64,000 bases of DNA from contig OZ251574.1 in assembly GCA_965243635.1 (NCBI GenBank), forward strand, positions 4,402,001 through 4,466,000, given 5' to 3'. Source of the stretch: Rs1 sp000416275. Lineage in GTDB: Bacteria; Pseudomonadota; Gammaproteobacteria; Pseudomonadales; Balneatricaceae. The position numbers were made by a program, and so were the translations under genes. The notes below the pieces were generated by a model. The model was given only the letters and a program-made list of their open reading frames with translations. It was not told the origin of the DNA and did no database searches. Positions 1 through 10,737 of this stretch are shown one piece after another; positions within the stretch are counted from its first letter, which is position 1, and each line of letters begins with the position of its first letter.

Positions 1-240
1 TCTCGGTTGATTTCTTTTCCTCCGGGTACTTAGATGTTTCAGTTCCCCGGGTTCGCCTCCTCATAGCTATGTATTCACTATGGGATACTCTATAAATAGA
101 GTGGGTTTCCCCATTCAGAAATGTGAGGATCAAAGCTTGTTTACCAGCTCCCCTCACCTTATCGCAGGTTACAACGTCTTTCTTCGCCTCTGACTGCCTA
201 GGCATCCACCGTGCACGCTTAGTCACTTGACCATATAACC
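1..240 (-). rRNA. 23S ribosomal RNA, 5' end (partial)
   Basis: The reverse complement of this edge reads as the start of bacterial 23S rRNA: GACTAAGCGTGCACGGTGGA, then the conserved GATGCC and GGCAGTCAGAGGCGA stretch, then AATGGGGAAACCC. Only about the first 240 nucleotides are present; the rest lies beyond base 1. The 5' end is placed near 240 by similarity and is good to a few bases. It is downstream of the 16S gene in the same transcript. Confidence 0.95.
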
Positions 241-657
241 CGAAGGTGTCTGTTCAAGAGCCTGATATGTAACGATAAAATCACCGATTATTTATACGGG
301 TAGCATAAATAATCTATTTGGCATGTATGATTAAACTACAAAGATGAAACGATCAGTGATAATCATTTCATCCAAATTTTTAGTTTACGATCTGGTTGAA
401 CGGGTATTCGACATCCGTTCATCGTAAACAAAGGGTTTCTCATAGTTAATAAGTACACGTACTTACTAAAGATAAAAAAACCTTTAGACTTTTTTTCATC
501 AAATCCACATTGTTAAAGAGCGTTTAAAGCAAGAAGCTTTAACCGATAAACAACCATTAAGTTGCCTATGAGTTAAGACTTTCAGTCTTATGCTTGCTCT
601 CTTTATAATTTAAGTCAGATAATTCGTGTGAACGCTTGCCAATATAGGCTAATCGTT
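241..657 (-). other. 16S-23S internal transcribed spacer without tRNA genes
   Basis: About 417 bases separate the 16S 3' end from the 23S 5' end. I looked for the tRNA-Ile(GAT), tRNA-Ala(TGC) and tRNA-Glu genes usual in gammaproteobacterial spacers and saw no T-loop, anticodon arm or CCA end. The spacer is AT-rich, carries a boxA antitermination site and several short inverted repeats that probably form the rRNA processing stems. Confidence 0.8.
509..522 (-). promoter_or_regulatory. boxA antitermination site in the spacer
   Basis: The minus strand reads CGCTCTTTAACAAT, matching the rRNA boxA consensus TGCTCTTTAACAA at all but the first base. BoxA RNA binds NusB/NusE, which with NusA, NusG and SuhB prevents Rho termination of rRNA transcripts. 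A second copy of this kind normally precedes 23S, as here. Confidence 0.75.
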
Positions 658-2204
<1,547 letters not shown>

Positions 2205-2473
2205 AAGAATTTTTTGTTTCTGCCCGAAGGCAAAAACGGCTCAAGATTTGCTAACTTTGTTCTTTCTATTGTGATTAACCAATTAACCTTGCGGCCAATT
2301 TATCAATCTCGTAAAACGTATGTTTTTCTTTCAATGAATTCACTTGGTTTGCTTGTCTTGAAGTTTTCTAAACTCACGTTGTAAAGAACGAATCCTCTAC
2401 TAAGTTGCCTAGATTGCTTTAAAAGCTTTTGTAGCTTCTATCGACAAGCGCCCACACGAATTATCTGACCAAA

Positions 2474-2486
2474 TTTTTAAAGAGCG
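2474..2486 (-). promoter_or_regulatory. boxA antitermination site in the 16S leader
   Basis: On the minus strand the leader contains CGCTCTTTAAAAA, a close match to the boxA consensus. It lies between the rrn promoters and mature 16S, where the antitermination complex (NusA/B/E/G and SuhB) is loaded. Confidence 0.7.
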
Positions 2487-2582
2487 TCTTCGTCTCGTAA
2501 AGAGAAGAAGTTCTTAAACGTTTGAGTCAAGCTAGATGCTTGCTGAGCGGCTTGTTTGCTGCTCCGTCTAAGTGAGGTGCGT

Positions 2583-2610
2583 ATTATATAGTTGCATCTC
2601 GGTAAGTCAA
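2583..2610 (-). promoter_or_regulatory. rrn promoter P2 (sigma-70)
   Basis: The minus strand shows TTGACT (2610-2605), a 16-bp spacer and a perfect TATAAT (2588-2583), followed by an ACGCACC-type discriminator. A 16-bp spacer is typical of rRNA promoters. It is the promoter nearer to 16S. Confidence 0.75.
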
Positions 2611-2777
2611 TCATTTTTTATTTGTTTTTCAATTTAGTGTTTGAAGCTAAACCGCAATAATCAATGTTTGAACTTTTCGCTAAACAAGGTTTTTATCTGA
2701 TTTAAAACAATGAGTTATCATGTTTCTAAACAGCCTTGTCGCTGTCGTTTCAAGGACTCCCTGAAGCGAGGAGGCGA

Positions 2778-2805
2778 ATTATATAGATCCTAGCGAGGGC
2801 GTCAA
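2778..2805 (-). promoter_or_regulatory. rrn promoter P1 (sigma-70) with AT-rich upstream element
   Basis: The minus strand shows TTGACG (2805-2800), a 16-bp spacer and TATAAT (2783-2778), then a GC-rich discriminator. Upstream (2806-2840) is a run of A/T like an UP element. The rest of the stretch to der (2841-2968) holds a long imperfect inverted repeat at about 2891-2938 (CCTGCTT ... AAGCAGG, inner GAGTCAC/GTGACTC) just past the der stop codon. It lacks a T run, so I do not call it a terminator. Confidence 0.75.
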
Positions 2806-2968
2806 CTGTTTATTTGATTTTTTCTAAATAATATTAAACTGTCATTCAAACGAGCCAAATAGCACCCTTAATAGCTAGCGATAACTCAACCTGCTTTAAA
2901 GAACAGAGTCACTGCGTGACTCGCTCCTTAAGCAGGCCGTACTACTGTAAGCTAACTCTGTTAGTTGT

Positions 2969-4396
2969 TTATCTTCTGACTGAGTTTTTCTTGGAGGCAG
3001 TTTTTCTCAATTTACGAATTTGCTTTTGAAAACGCTCTTTCTTATCTAATTTTTCGCCTGTCGAATCATTTCTATCTCCAGCAAAGGGGTTAATCCCGGT
3101 TCTGAATTCAAATCTTATCGGCGTACCAAATACTTTGAGCTTCTTGGTAAATTTATTTTGTAAATACTTCTTATAAGACAGTGGTAGCTGATCTGTTTGA
3201 TTACCATGTACCACGATTACCGGCGGGTTAGAACCCCCTTGATGCGCATAGCGTAATTTAATACGGCGTCCACCGGGAGAAGGCGGCTGGTGACTGTTGA
3301 CTATATCGCCGAGCAATGTGGTTAGAAAATTAGTGGTCCACTTCATCATCGCACATTCATAAGCTTCGGTTATCGATTCATACATTTCTCCAACCCCAGT
3401 GCCGTGCAGTGCCGAGATAAAGTGGAATCGCGCGAAACTGGCAAACTCTAATTTGCGTTGAATTTGGTCTTTTACTTCGCCGCGCGCCTCTTTGCTCATT
3501 CCATCCCATTTATTAAGCGTAATAACCAGTGAGCGCCCAGTACTTAAGACAAATCCTAACATGTGTAAATCTTGATCGGTAACGCCCTGCCTAGCATCAA
3601 TCACTAATACTACGACGTTGGCGTCATTGATGGCCTGCAAGGTTTTTATGATGGAAAACTTTTCCACTGCTTCCTTAATATTTTTTCTGCGCCTAACCCC
3701 AGCCGTGTCGATCAAGGTATATTGCTGACCATCGCGCTCATAGGGAATATAGATACTGTCTCTGGTGGTTCCCGGCTCATCGAAGACAATGACCCGCTCC
3801 TCACCCAACAGCCGATTAACTAAAGTTGATTTACCGACATTTGGTCGACCAACTACAGCGATACGCACACCTTTACCTAAATGACGATCTTCATCTTGAA
3901 TAGATTCAGGGAATGGTTTTAGCACATATTCAATCAGCAGTGTCACACCGCGATTTTGTGAGGCGGCGATAGCCAGAGGATCGCCCATGCCTAGACTGTG
4001 AAAATCTGCGGTGGCTATATCTGGATCTATACCATCAGTTTTGTTGACCACCAAATGGACATTGTCTTTAGTTTTTCGTAAATAGTTGGCAATTTGCTGA
4101 TCACCAGGATTCAAACCATGACGACCATCTACCATGAACAATACGACATCAGCCTCTTCAATTGCCAGCAGCGACTGCTCGGCCATTTTGTAGTCAATGC
4201 CTTGTTCGTCACCTGTGATACCACCTGTATCCACTACAATAAAGCTGTGCTCTGAGCACTGGCCTTCACCGTATTTTCTATCTCGAGTAACACCTGGCAT
4301 ATCAGCCACGAGTGCATCCCAAGTTTTGGTCAGGCGATTAAACAAAGTCGACTTGCCTACATTTGGTCGACCTACTATTGCAATTACAGGTAACAT
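2969..4396 (-). CDS. der: Ribosome biogenesis GTPase Der (EngA)
   Basis: Tandem-GTPase factor needed for 50S subunit maturation. Two G domains are visible, each with a P-loop GRPNVGKST (near residues 9 and 185), DxxG (DTGG, DTAG) and NKxD-type motifs (NKTD, NKWD), followed by the C-terminal KH-like domain with the HGNQ segment and a basic tail. The start is set at MLPVIAIVGRPN (475 aa), matching relatives. An upstream in-frame ATG at 4429 lies inside the bamB terminator hairpin and is rejected. A GAGAAAG Shine-Dalgarno precedes the chosen ATG. It is last in the hisS-yfgM-bamB-der run, separated from bamB by a terminator. Confidence 0.96.
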   Translation of the reverse strand: MLPVIAIVGRPNVGKSTLFNRLTKTWDALVADMPGVTRDRKYGEGQCSEHSFIVVDTGGITGDEQGIDYKMAEQSLLAIEEADVVLFMVDGRHGLNPGDQQIANYLRKTKDNVHLVVNKTDGIDPDIATADFHSLGMGDPLAIAASQNRGVTLLIEYVLKPFPESIQDEDRHLGKGVRIAVVGRPNVGKSTLVNRLLGEERVIVFDEPGTTRDSIYIPYERDGQQYTLIDTAGVRRRKNIKEAVEKFSIIKTLQAINDANVVVLVIDARQGVTDQDLHMLGFVLSTGRSLVITLNKWDGMSKEARGEVKDQIQRKLEFASFARFHFISALHGTGVGEMYESITEAYECAMMKWTTNFLTTLLGDIVNSHQPPSPGGRRIKLRYAHQGGSNPPVIVVHGNQTDQLPLSYKKYLQNKFTKKLKVFGTPIRFEFRTGINPFAGDRNDSTGEKLDKKERFQKQIRKLRKTASKKNSVRR

Positions 4397-4412
4397 TTTT
4401 TCTTTCTCTAAA

Positions 4413-4440
4413 ATAAAAAAGCCTTCCACAGTGGAAGACT
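4413..4440 (-). terminator. Rho-independent terminator after bamB
   Basis: The minus strand reads GTCTTCCACTGTGGAAGGC followed by TTTTTTA. The stem is compact and the T run follows directly. It lies between the bamB stop and the der start, so der probably depends on read-through or its own promoter. Confidence 0.8.
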
Positions 4441-4526
4441 ATTTGTTTATTGCTACTAAATTCATTTCAGTAGCAGTGAATTTCTGCACTAGATTAACGT
4501 TTTAGCGGCAATCTAGTGATTTATAT

Positions 4527-5666
4527 CTATTGTATATTGAGCGCTGTTAAACGACCATTATTACTCAATACATATAATACTTGATTTTTAACTAGCATGT
4601 CACCGATTAGCGCACCGCCTAATTTATAGCGGGCGACAAATCGACCATCTTCTTGTGCTAGAAAATGCAGATAACCTTGTTCATCCCCAACCACCACTAG
4701 ATTTGAAATAGCTGCTGGCGAAGTGATCGCTCTGTTTAACAATAAATCTTGGCGCCAAATTTCGGCGGCAGATTGGGCATCGATTCCGTGGACTATATCT
4801 TTATCAGAACTGAGATAAATAGCGCCATTACCGGAAGCTAATCCATGATACGTAGAGTAGGGCTTACGCCAAAGCACCTGTGCATTGAATGGATTTATTG
4901 CCGTTAAATTGCCACGATAGCCTGGAACGTATATTACATTTTTATACAACATCGGCTTGCCGTCAATATCTGTCAAACGCTCAATGTCGGACTTACCTCT
5001 AGCAATATTAATTCGCTCCTGCCAAAGTACAGCACCTGTTTGGTTGTCTAGGGCAACAAATTTTCCATTGTCCAAACCAGCCAGCGTCGCGTCTAACGCA
5101 ACTAACGGAGAACTTGTACCACGCAAAGTTAAGCTAGGCTGACTACTGGCATAAACCCACTGCTGTTCACCAGTATTTATGTCTAAGGCGACAACATCAC
5201 CTGTCACCATCTGAAAAACGACAAGCTTATTATTCATTTGTGCCTGTGATACAACCTCACCTCCGACGGACACTTGCCACTTAATCTCACCGGTTGCTGC
5301 TGACATTGCAATCATGTCACCTGAAAACGTGCCTACTACCGCAGTGCCTGCTCCTGCGCCAACACCACTACTTATAGAAACTCCCAGGGAGTTTTTCCAC
5401 AACAGCTTGCCGGTTTTTAGATCAAAGCTAGAAACATCACCTTGCATATCAGTGACAATAATAGCTCCGCCTACTATACCGGGAGTTAACTGGTGATACT
5501 TATCGCCAAAGCTCGAACCTATATCTTTAGACCAGAGCTGATTAACCTTTTTTTCAGCCACTATTTTCACTAGCGGACTGGGCTCTATTTCATCGCCATC
5601 GCCTGCACAACCTGCTAAAAAAACAGCTATACCTGCCACCGCTACCAATCGTGTGAAGCAAACCAT
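4527..5666 (-). CDS. bamB: Outer membrane assembly lipoprotein BamB
   Basis: Lipoprotein of the BAM complex that supports beta-barrel insertion with BamA. A short signal peptide ends in the lipobox LAGC with Cys20, so it is lipidated and sorted to the outer membrane. The rest is an eight-bladed beta-propeller of PQQ-like repeats, each with a G.L.W / VxALDxxTG pattern (for example TGKLLWKNSLG, TGAVLWQERI, SAAEIWRQDL). Length 379 aa is normal. It overlaps the yfgM stop by one base (TAATG), so the two are translationally coupled. Confidence 0.95.
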   Translation of the reverse strand: MVCFTRLVAVAGIAVFLAGCAGDGDEIEPSPLVKIVAEKKVNQLWSKDIGSSFGDKYHQLTPGIVGGAIIVTDMQGDVSSFDLKTGKLLWKNSLGVSISSGVGAGAGTAVVGTFSGDMIAMSAATGEIKWQVSVGGEVVSQAQMNNKLVVFQMVTGDVVALDINTGEQQWVYASSQPSLTLRGTSSPLVALDATLAGLDNGKFVALDNQTGAVLWQERINIARGKSDIERLTDIDGKPMLYKNVIYVPGYRGNLTAINPFNAQVLWRKPYSTYHGLASGNGAIYLSSDKDIVHGIDAQSAAEIWRQDLLLNRAITSPAAISNLVVVGDEQGYLHFLAQEDGRFVARYKLGGALIGDMLVKNQVLYVLSNNGRLTALNIQ

Positions 5667-6322
5667 TAGCTTTCCTCTTTAGTCAAGTCGTTCAACTTTA
5701 GTGATAATATCGATTTAGTGGCACCAATCGTTTGATTTTCTAATGCTTTCTTATAAGCTGCTCTGGCTTTGTCTTGATCACCTTGCGCTAAGTAAATATC
5801 GCCTTTTAGCTCATTTGCTTGAATTTGTAGCGAGCTATCGGAAACATCTTTTAACAATTCCAGCGCTGCGTCTAGCTGCTTTTGCTCAGTCAATATTTGC
5901 GCTTTGCGGATTGTAGCGAGAGACTTTAGCAGTGCTTTAGGGCTGGCAGCCAACACCCAGTCCAACTCTGCAAGAGCGGCGGGAAGGTCACCGGCGTCAA
6001 CCGCAGATTTGGCCATCAATAATGCCGCATACTTCGCATATTGGCTATCTGAAAACTCAGCTTTAATAGTACTAGTTAGATGCTTTGAAGTGGCTAGATT
6101 TTTTTCAGCGTCAGCGTTCGGCGCAGATTCAACCACAGTAATCAACTGCTGATACATCGCAGATGCTGTTTCACTGCTGTCCACTTGCTGCTGCTGCCAA
6201 GCTCTGTAACCATAAACTGCCGTAACCACCACCACTATGGTGATCACTAAAGATTTACCGTTTTCTTTCCACCAAGATTTTATTGCGTCTAACTGCTCTT
6301 CTTCTGTGCGTAACTCTGACAC
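5666..6322 (-). CDS. yfgM: YfgM-like periplasmic chaperone / SecYEG-associated TPR protein
   Basis: Inner-membrane-anchored protein with a single N-terminal membrane segment (SLVITIVVVVTAVYGYRAW) and a periplasmic TPR-like alpha-helical domain; in E. coli YfgM works with PpiD at the Sec translocon. I set the start at a GTG (MSELRTEEEQLDAIKSWW, 218 aa) because AGGAG lies 7 bases upstream and this matches the short cytoplasmic N-terminus of the family. An in-frame ATG 51 bases further upstream would overlap hisS by 17 bases and has no ribosome site. It sits between hisS and bamB, the standard gammaproteobacterial order. Confidence 0.9.
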   Translation of the reverse strand: MSELRTEEEQLDAIKSWWKENGKSLVITIVVVVTAVYGYRAWQQQQVDSSETASAMYQQLITVVESAPNADAEKNLATSKHLTSTIKAEFSDSQYAKYAALLMAKSAVDAGDLPAALAELDWVLAASPKALLKSLATIRKAQILTEQKQLDAALELLKDVSDSSLQIQANELKGDIYLAQGDQDKARAAYKKALENQTIGATKSILSLKLNDLTKEES

Positions 6323-6356
6323 TCTATTACTCCTAAACTCTATATTTGTTGGTTCT

Positions 6357-7622
6357 TTATTGCTTGCTGGCACTCAGCATTGCAATCAATTCCAAGATAC
6401 TAAGATCTTGAGTTGGCTGATCACCCTGCCAGAGAGTGGAAATTATGCCGCCCTCATTATTTTTCCCAACGAGGACAATAGTCTCTGCACCACTTTGGCG
6501 CGCTTTGTTTAGAATATTCTTCAACCCAGCACAGTGTGTTCTTATTTTTAATTTGGGAATTTTAGCTCTTAATTGCTCCGCCAACATTACCAGCTCTAAC
6601 TCTAAACCTTTATCTTTAGCGGCTAGATATAAATCAAAGTTGTGATTAATATTTTCAGGTAACACATGTAAGGTTTCCAGCAGCAACAACAGCCGCTCTT
6701 CACCCATTGCAAAACCGACCGCGGGTGTTGATTTTCCACCTAACTGCTCGACCATGCCATCGTAGCGGCCCCCGGCACAAACAGTACCTTGCGCGCCTAG
6801 TTTATCAGTCGTCCACTCGAATACGGTTTTATTGTAGTAGTCCAAACCACGGACTAATCTGGGATTAATTACATAGCTGACCCCCGCTCTATCTAGAATT
6901 TCTGTCAGCGCACTAAAATGTGATTGAGCATCTTCATCTAGATAGTCGACTAAACTAGGCGCATCGTTTAATAGCGCTTGAGTCTTAGCCTCTTTGCTAT
7001 CCAAAATACGTAGTGGATTACTAAGTAGCCGTTTTTTACTGTCTTCATCTAACTGCTCTTTTCTGGCACTTAAAAATTCGACCAAGGCTTTACGGTACTC
7101 TTCACGCGCAGCATTACTGCCCAGAGAATTAAGCTCCAAGGTCAGCGCATCTAAAATACCTAGTGAGCGCCACAGCGCGACTGAAAGCAGAATAACTTCA
7201 GCATCAATATCAGCACCGCCCATACCGAAAGCTTCGACGCCTATTTGTTGAAATTGTCGATAGCGACCTTTCTGTGGCTTTTCATAGCGAAACATTGGTC
7301 CGCGATACCACATTCTCTGCGTCTGATTAAAGAGCAATCCGTGCTCAATTCCCGCTCTAACTATGCTCGCAGTTCCCTCAGGCCTAAGCGCAAGCCGCTC
7401 ACCATTGCGATCCTCAAAACAGTACATTTCTTTTTCAATAATATCGGTGACTTCACCAATAGAGCGATTAAACAGATCGATACTTTCAACAATTGGCGTG
7501 CGAATTTCTGCATAGCTATAACTGGCAACTACTTGCTGAAATTTCTCTTCTAGATATTGCCAGGCTGGAGTGTTTTCGGGAAGGACGTCATTCATCCCTC
7601 TGATGGCTTGAAGTTTTGACAA
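6357..7622 (-). CDS. hisS: Histidyl-tRNA synthetase
   Basis: Class II aminoacyl-tRNA synthetase charging tRNA-His. Class II motif 2 (GPMFRYEKPQKGRYRQFQQ), the HisA motif (LVRGLDYYNKTVFEW) and motif 3 (VGFAMGEERLLLLLE) are all present, followed by the anticodon-binding domain. The start is a TTG (MSKLQAIRGMNDVLP), supported by the conserved AIRGMNDxLP beginning of the family; upstream ribosome-site match is weak. 421 aa, full length. Only 18 bases separate it from rodZ; ispG, which relatives carry between these two genes, is missing. Confidence 0.96.
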   Translation of the reverse strand: MSKLQAIRGMNDVLPENTPAWQYLEEKFQQVVASYSYAEIRTPIVESIDLFNRSIGEVTDIIEKEMYCFEDRNGERLALRPEGTASIVRAGIEHGLLFNQTQRMWYRGPMFRYEKPQKGRYRQFQQIGVEAFGMGGADIDAEVILLSVALWRSLGILDALTLELNSLGSNAAREEYRKALVEFLSARKEQLDEDSKKRLLSNPLRILDSKEAKTQALLNDAPSLVDYLDEDAQSHFSALTEILDRAGVSYVINPRLVRGLDYYNKTVFEWTTDKLGAQGTVCAGGRYDGMVEQLGGKSTPAVGFAMGEERLLLLLETLHVLPENINHNFDLYLAAKDKGLELELVMLAEQLRAKIPKLKIRTHCAGLKNILNKARQSGAETIVLVGKNNEGGIISTLWQGDQPTQDLSILELIAMLSASKQ

Positions 7623-7640
7623 TGTTCGATTACCGGATAA

Positions 7641-8702
7641 TTAGAGTGGTAGCTTAAAGTTTGCTATATTGTTACGCCCTAGTGCAGCTATGTTTACATT
7701 CACACCGCCATAGGTTATTTTTGAAATACTGTCCACACGTCCTATAGATAGTGTTAATGGAGCATCGCCGCTGAGTGATAACTTTTGACCAGATTTCTTA
7801 ATTCCATTAAATAATATTTTTCCGCGCACATCTTTAATAGTAATCCAACAGTTGTTATTAAACGTCAGCTGCAACAGCTGTGCACTATTACCTAATGCTG
7901 GTAACCCACTCGCTATCTCAACTGTAGTTTCAGCTACTGGTTCCAAACTTTTAACCACTCGCTCCAACTCCGCTAGCTGCCCGTCACTTTGTGACGCGCC
8001 TTGACTGTCACTAACATCTAAAGCCAAGTCTATTCCAATGCCGTTGTTAACTACATTAGCCTGACTGCTAGCAGTGGGGTCAGGATTGACACTCGTATCA
8101 GCAACCACAGTTAACTCCGCTGAGTTAGCTGAATTTATCGCTCCGCCTTGGTCCGACGCACCACCCACTGCCTGAACAGCATTAGCATTCACGATACTAT
8201 CATCTAATGAGGGCAACACTAGCTCGCCGCCATTCGCTGTTTCAACAGCTATTGGGTCTTGCGAGGACACCACCGGCGCCGATAGCCCATATTGTGTCTT
8301 CCACCACCAGAACACCACGCCCAGCAATACTAAAATAAAGAGCAGACTTGGCCATTTCATGATTGGATCGCCAACCTTTACTTGCTCATTTATTTTAGAG
8401 ATAGACTTCAAGGGAGATTTGGTATTCTGCACTCCGTAAACACTATCTAGTAATTCAATTAACTCCTGGCCATTTTCATTGACCGCTTTCGCATAGGCCC
8501 TTATATAGCCACGGCAAAAAACCATACTTGGCAATTTATCGTACGCACCTTCCTCTATCCAAATAATGTAATTTCTGGGTAGATATAAATCGTCAGCCAG
8601 TGTTTTTTGACTAAGACCCTTTGCTTCACGCGCCTTTTGTAAACGACTTCCCGGTGATCCATTGTTTTTTGCTGCTAGCGCTTCGTCAGACACACTATTC
8701 AC
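7641..8702 (-). CDS. rodZ: Cytoskeletal protein RodZ
   Basis: Membrane-spanning partner of MreB that helps set rod shape. Residues about 17-90 form the helix-turn-helix-like MreB-binding domain (SRLQKAREAKGLSQKTLA ...), residues about 118-135 the single membrane segment (rich in L, V, W), then a low-complexity Ser/Ala/Asn/Val periplasmic linker and a C-terminal DUF4115 beta domain (CWITIKDVRGKILFNG). Start is GTG, overlapping the pilF stop by four bases (GTGA). 353 aa, normal length. Confidence 0.9.
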   Translation of the reverse strand: MNSVSDEALAAKNNGSPGSRLQKAREAKGLSQKTLADDLYLPRNYIIWIEEGAYDKLPSMVFCRGYIRAYAKAVNENGQELIELLDSVYGVQNTKSPLKSISKINEQVKVGDPIMKWPSLLFILVLLGVVFWWWKTQYGLSAPVVSSQDPIAVETANGGELVLPSLDDSIVNANAVQAVGGASDQGGAINSANSAELTVVADTSVNPDPTASSQANVVNNGIGIDLALDVSDSQGASQSDGQLAELERVVKSLEPVAETTVEIASGLPALGNSAQLLQLTFNNNCWITIKDVRGKILFNGIKKSGQKLSLSGDAPLTLSIGRVDSISKITYGGVNVNIAALGRNNIANFKLPL

Positions 8703-9466
8703 TGAACTGACTCCTTATATTTTATATAGGCTTTGGGGAATAGATTTTCTAATAATAATGAATAAGAGACCACTTCAGATAAATCACCCGCTGCTCTAGC
8801 CAATTCAATTCCTAACTTCAGACTTTCAGCAGAGTGTTGTGCTTGATTTACGGCCACTAAATCCAAAAATTCACTGTATTTTGCATGAGATTTAAAAATT
8901 TCACCAGCGCCCATTAGACTTTTACTTAAACTTAATAGGGCATAGCCATTTCTACCACCCAAATTTATCGACCTCTGAAAGGCCCTCGCCGACTTTTCGC
9001 TATCTTTCAACGCATCGTAACAGCGGCCCAAATTATTCAATGCTTGGGCTCTTAAGTTATAAAAAGGGTCTTTAGTCGCTAATTCAAGCTCCGCACAAGC
9101 TTCTGCAAATCGTGCTTGCTGAAACAAAAAAGCTCCGTAGTTATTATGAAACATTGCAGAGTTAGGCTCTACTTTTATAGATTTTTTGAAATATTTTTCT
9201 GCGAGTTGACTCTCTTTCTCTGCCTGAAACGCAGCCGCCAAAACTGAGTATCCTCTACCGTATGTTGCATCATACTGTAATGCTTTTTGCAGCCAGTTTT
9301 TCGCATTTACGTTATCACCGGAATTCAGATACTCGACTGCCACATCAGTAAACCTCTTGGCTTTCTCTCTTTTTGAAACTTCATTAGGATCAGGGGCACC
9401 GATAGCACAAGCCGTTAAAAAAAACACCAACATGCTAAATTTGATCATTTTTAATATTACATACAC
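8699..9466 (-). CDS. pilF: Type IV pilus biogenesis lipoprotein PilF (TPR)
   Basis: Outer-membrane lipoprotein pilotin that in Pseudomonas localises the PilQ secretin. It has a short signal sequence with lipobox FFLTAC followed by about six TPR helices (LQKALQYDATYGRGYSVLA, YFKKSIKVEPNSAMFHNNYG and so on). The start is uncertain: a GTG at 9466 lies 12 bases after AAGGAG, and an ATG at 9448 lacks a site. I chose the GTG; a TTG at 9487 that overlaps the ribosome site is unlikely. It is coupled to rodZ and follows rlmN, as in pseudomonads. No other pilus gene is in the window. Confidence 0.82.
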   Translation of the reverse strand: MYVILKMIKFSMLVFFLTACAIGAPDPNEVSKREKAKRFTDVAVEYLNSGDNVNAKNWLQKALQYDATYGRGYSVLAAAFQAEKESQLAEKYFKKSIKVEPNSAMFHNNYGAFLFQQARFAEACAELELATKDPFYNLRAQALNNLGRCYDALKDSEKSARAFQRSINLGGRNGYALLSLSKSLMGAGEIFKSHAKYSEFLDLVAVNQAQHSAESLKLGIELARAAGDLSEVVSYSLLLENLFPKAYIKYKESVQ

Positions 9467-9507
9467 TTTAAGCCAAAGCTCCTTCAAAATATAAAATCCG
9501 TCATAGG

Positions 9508-10656
9508 TTACTGAACAGCTAGACTATCAGTCGCGATTAGATTCTTAGACACTATTTGCTGCGCCAACCGACCTAATTTAGCAGTTCTTCTAGTTTTATC
9601 TTCAACTATGCCGACTAATTGCCCGCAAGCCGCATCAATTTCCTCTCCTCGAGTCCGCCTAACTGTCGTGCGAATACCCGCTTTATGCATAGTATTTTTG
9701 AACAACTCAATAGCCTCCGCCTCAGGCCTTTCATAGCCCGAATTAGGAAAGGGATTGAAAGGAATGATATTAAGCTTACAGGGCAGCGTTTTCAATAACT
9801 TACTTAATTGTCGCGCATGCTCAGGGTGATCATTCACGCCCCGCATCATCGTGTATTCGATAGTGATGACTCGCTTATCACTCAACTTTTCTAAATAGCG
9901 ATTACATGCCGCTACTAATTCTTTTATTGGATATTTTTTGTTGATAGGCACCAACACATCTCGCAACTCATCGTTTGGTGCATGCAGCGATACCGCTAAA
10001 GACACATCTGTCACTTCGCCTAACTTATCGATCGCGGGAACCACGCCCGCTGTACTTAAAGTAACACGACGTTTAGATAAGCCATATGCGTTGTCTTCCA
10101 TCATCAAATTCATTGCGCTGACGACACGCTCGAAATTCATTAACGGCTCGCCCATCCCCATCATCACGACATTGGTCACCACCCGCTTATTTGCAGGATC
10201 CATTTGCCCAAATGACTTAATCGCAATTCTCACTTGGCCAATAATTTCTGCAGCCGTTAAATTGCGATTAAACCCTTGCTTACCTGTAGAGCAAAAACTG
10301 CAGTTCAGAGAACAGCCTACCTGCGAGGACACACATAAAGTACCTCTATCACCTTCGGGTATCAGTACCGTTTCAACACAGGACCCTCCCTCAACTCTAA
10401 TCACCCACTTGCGCGTACCATCTTTAGAAGTCTCCTGGCTAACCACTTCAGGCTCGCGAATTTCAGCTTGCTGGGTTAATTTTTCACGTAGTGATTTACT
10501 GATATTGGTCATTTCATCAAAACTTTCAACACCGTGTTGATGCATCCACTTTAATACTTGAGTCGCTCTAAACGGCTTCTCTCCTATCTTTTTAAAATAT
10601 TCAGCCAATTGTACAGGCGTCATACCTAGTAGATTAGTTTTAGGTGTTTCAGTCAT
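9508..10656 (-). CDS. rlmN: Dual-specificity 23S rRNA/tRNA adenine-C2 methyltransferase RlmN
   Basis: Radical-SAM enzyme methylating C2 of A2503 in 23S rRNA and A37 in several tRNAs. The CxxxCxxC iron-sulfur motif is CSLNCSFC in the context VSSQVGCSLNCSFCSTGKQG. The C-terminal methyl-carrying cysteine lies in DAACGQLVG, and the SAM-binding GMGEPLMNF segment is intact. 382 aa, full length. It depends on a 4Fe-4S cluster although the local isc genes are gone. Confidence 0.96.
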   Translation of the reverse strand: MTETPKTNLLGMTPVQLAEYFKKIGEKPFRATQVLKWMHQHGVESFDEMTNISKSLREKLTQQAEIREPEVVSQETSKDGTRKWVIRVEGGSCVETVLIPEGDRGTLCVSSQVGCSLNCSFCSTGKQGFNRNLTAAEIIGQVRIAIKSFGQMDPANKRVVTNVVMMGMGEPLMNFERVVSAMNLMMEDNAYGLSKRRVTLSTAGVVPAIDKLGEVTDVSLAVSLHAPNDELRDVLVPINKKYPIKELVAACNRYLEKLSDKRVITIEYTMMRGVNDHPEHARQLSKLLKTLPCKLNIIPFNPFPNSGYERPEAEAIELFKNTMHKAGIRTTVRRTRGEEIDAACGQLVGIVEDKTRRTAKLGRLAQQIVSKNLIATDSLAVQ

Positions 10657-10737
10657 TTTTCTATTCTCTTATATTATTCAAGCGCAGAGCACAGTATTTT
10701 ATCCGCGCCCTACACTAGTTACTTACCCTATATTCAA

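Noticed and set aside
2891..2938. Terminator for der
   Set aside because: The inverted repeat is strong but has interruptions and no T run on the relevant strand.
4397..4429. Upstream ATG for der at 4429
   Set aside because: It lies in the stem of the bamB terminator and adds residues absent from Der proteins.
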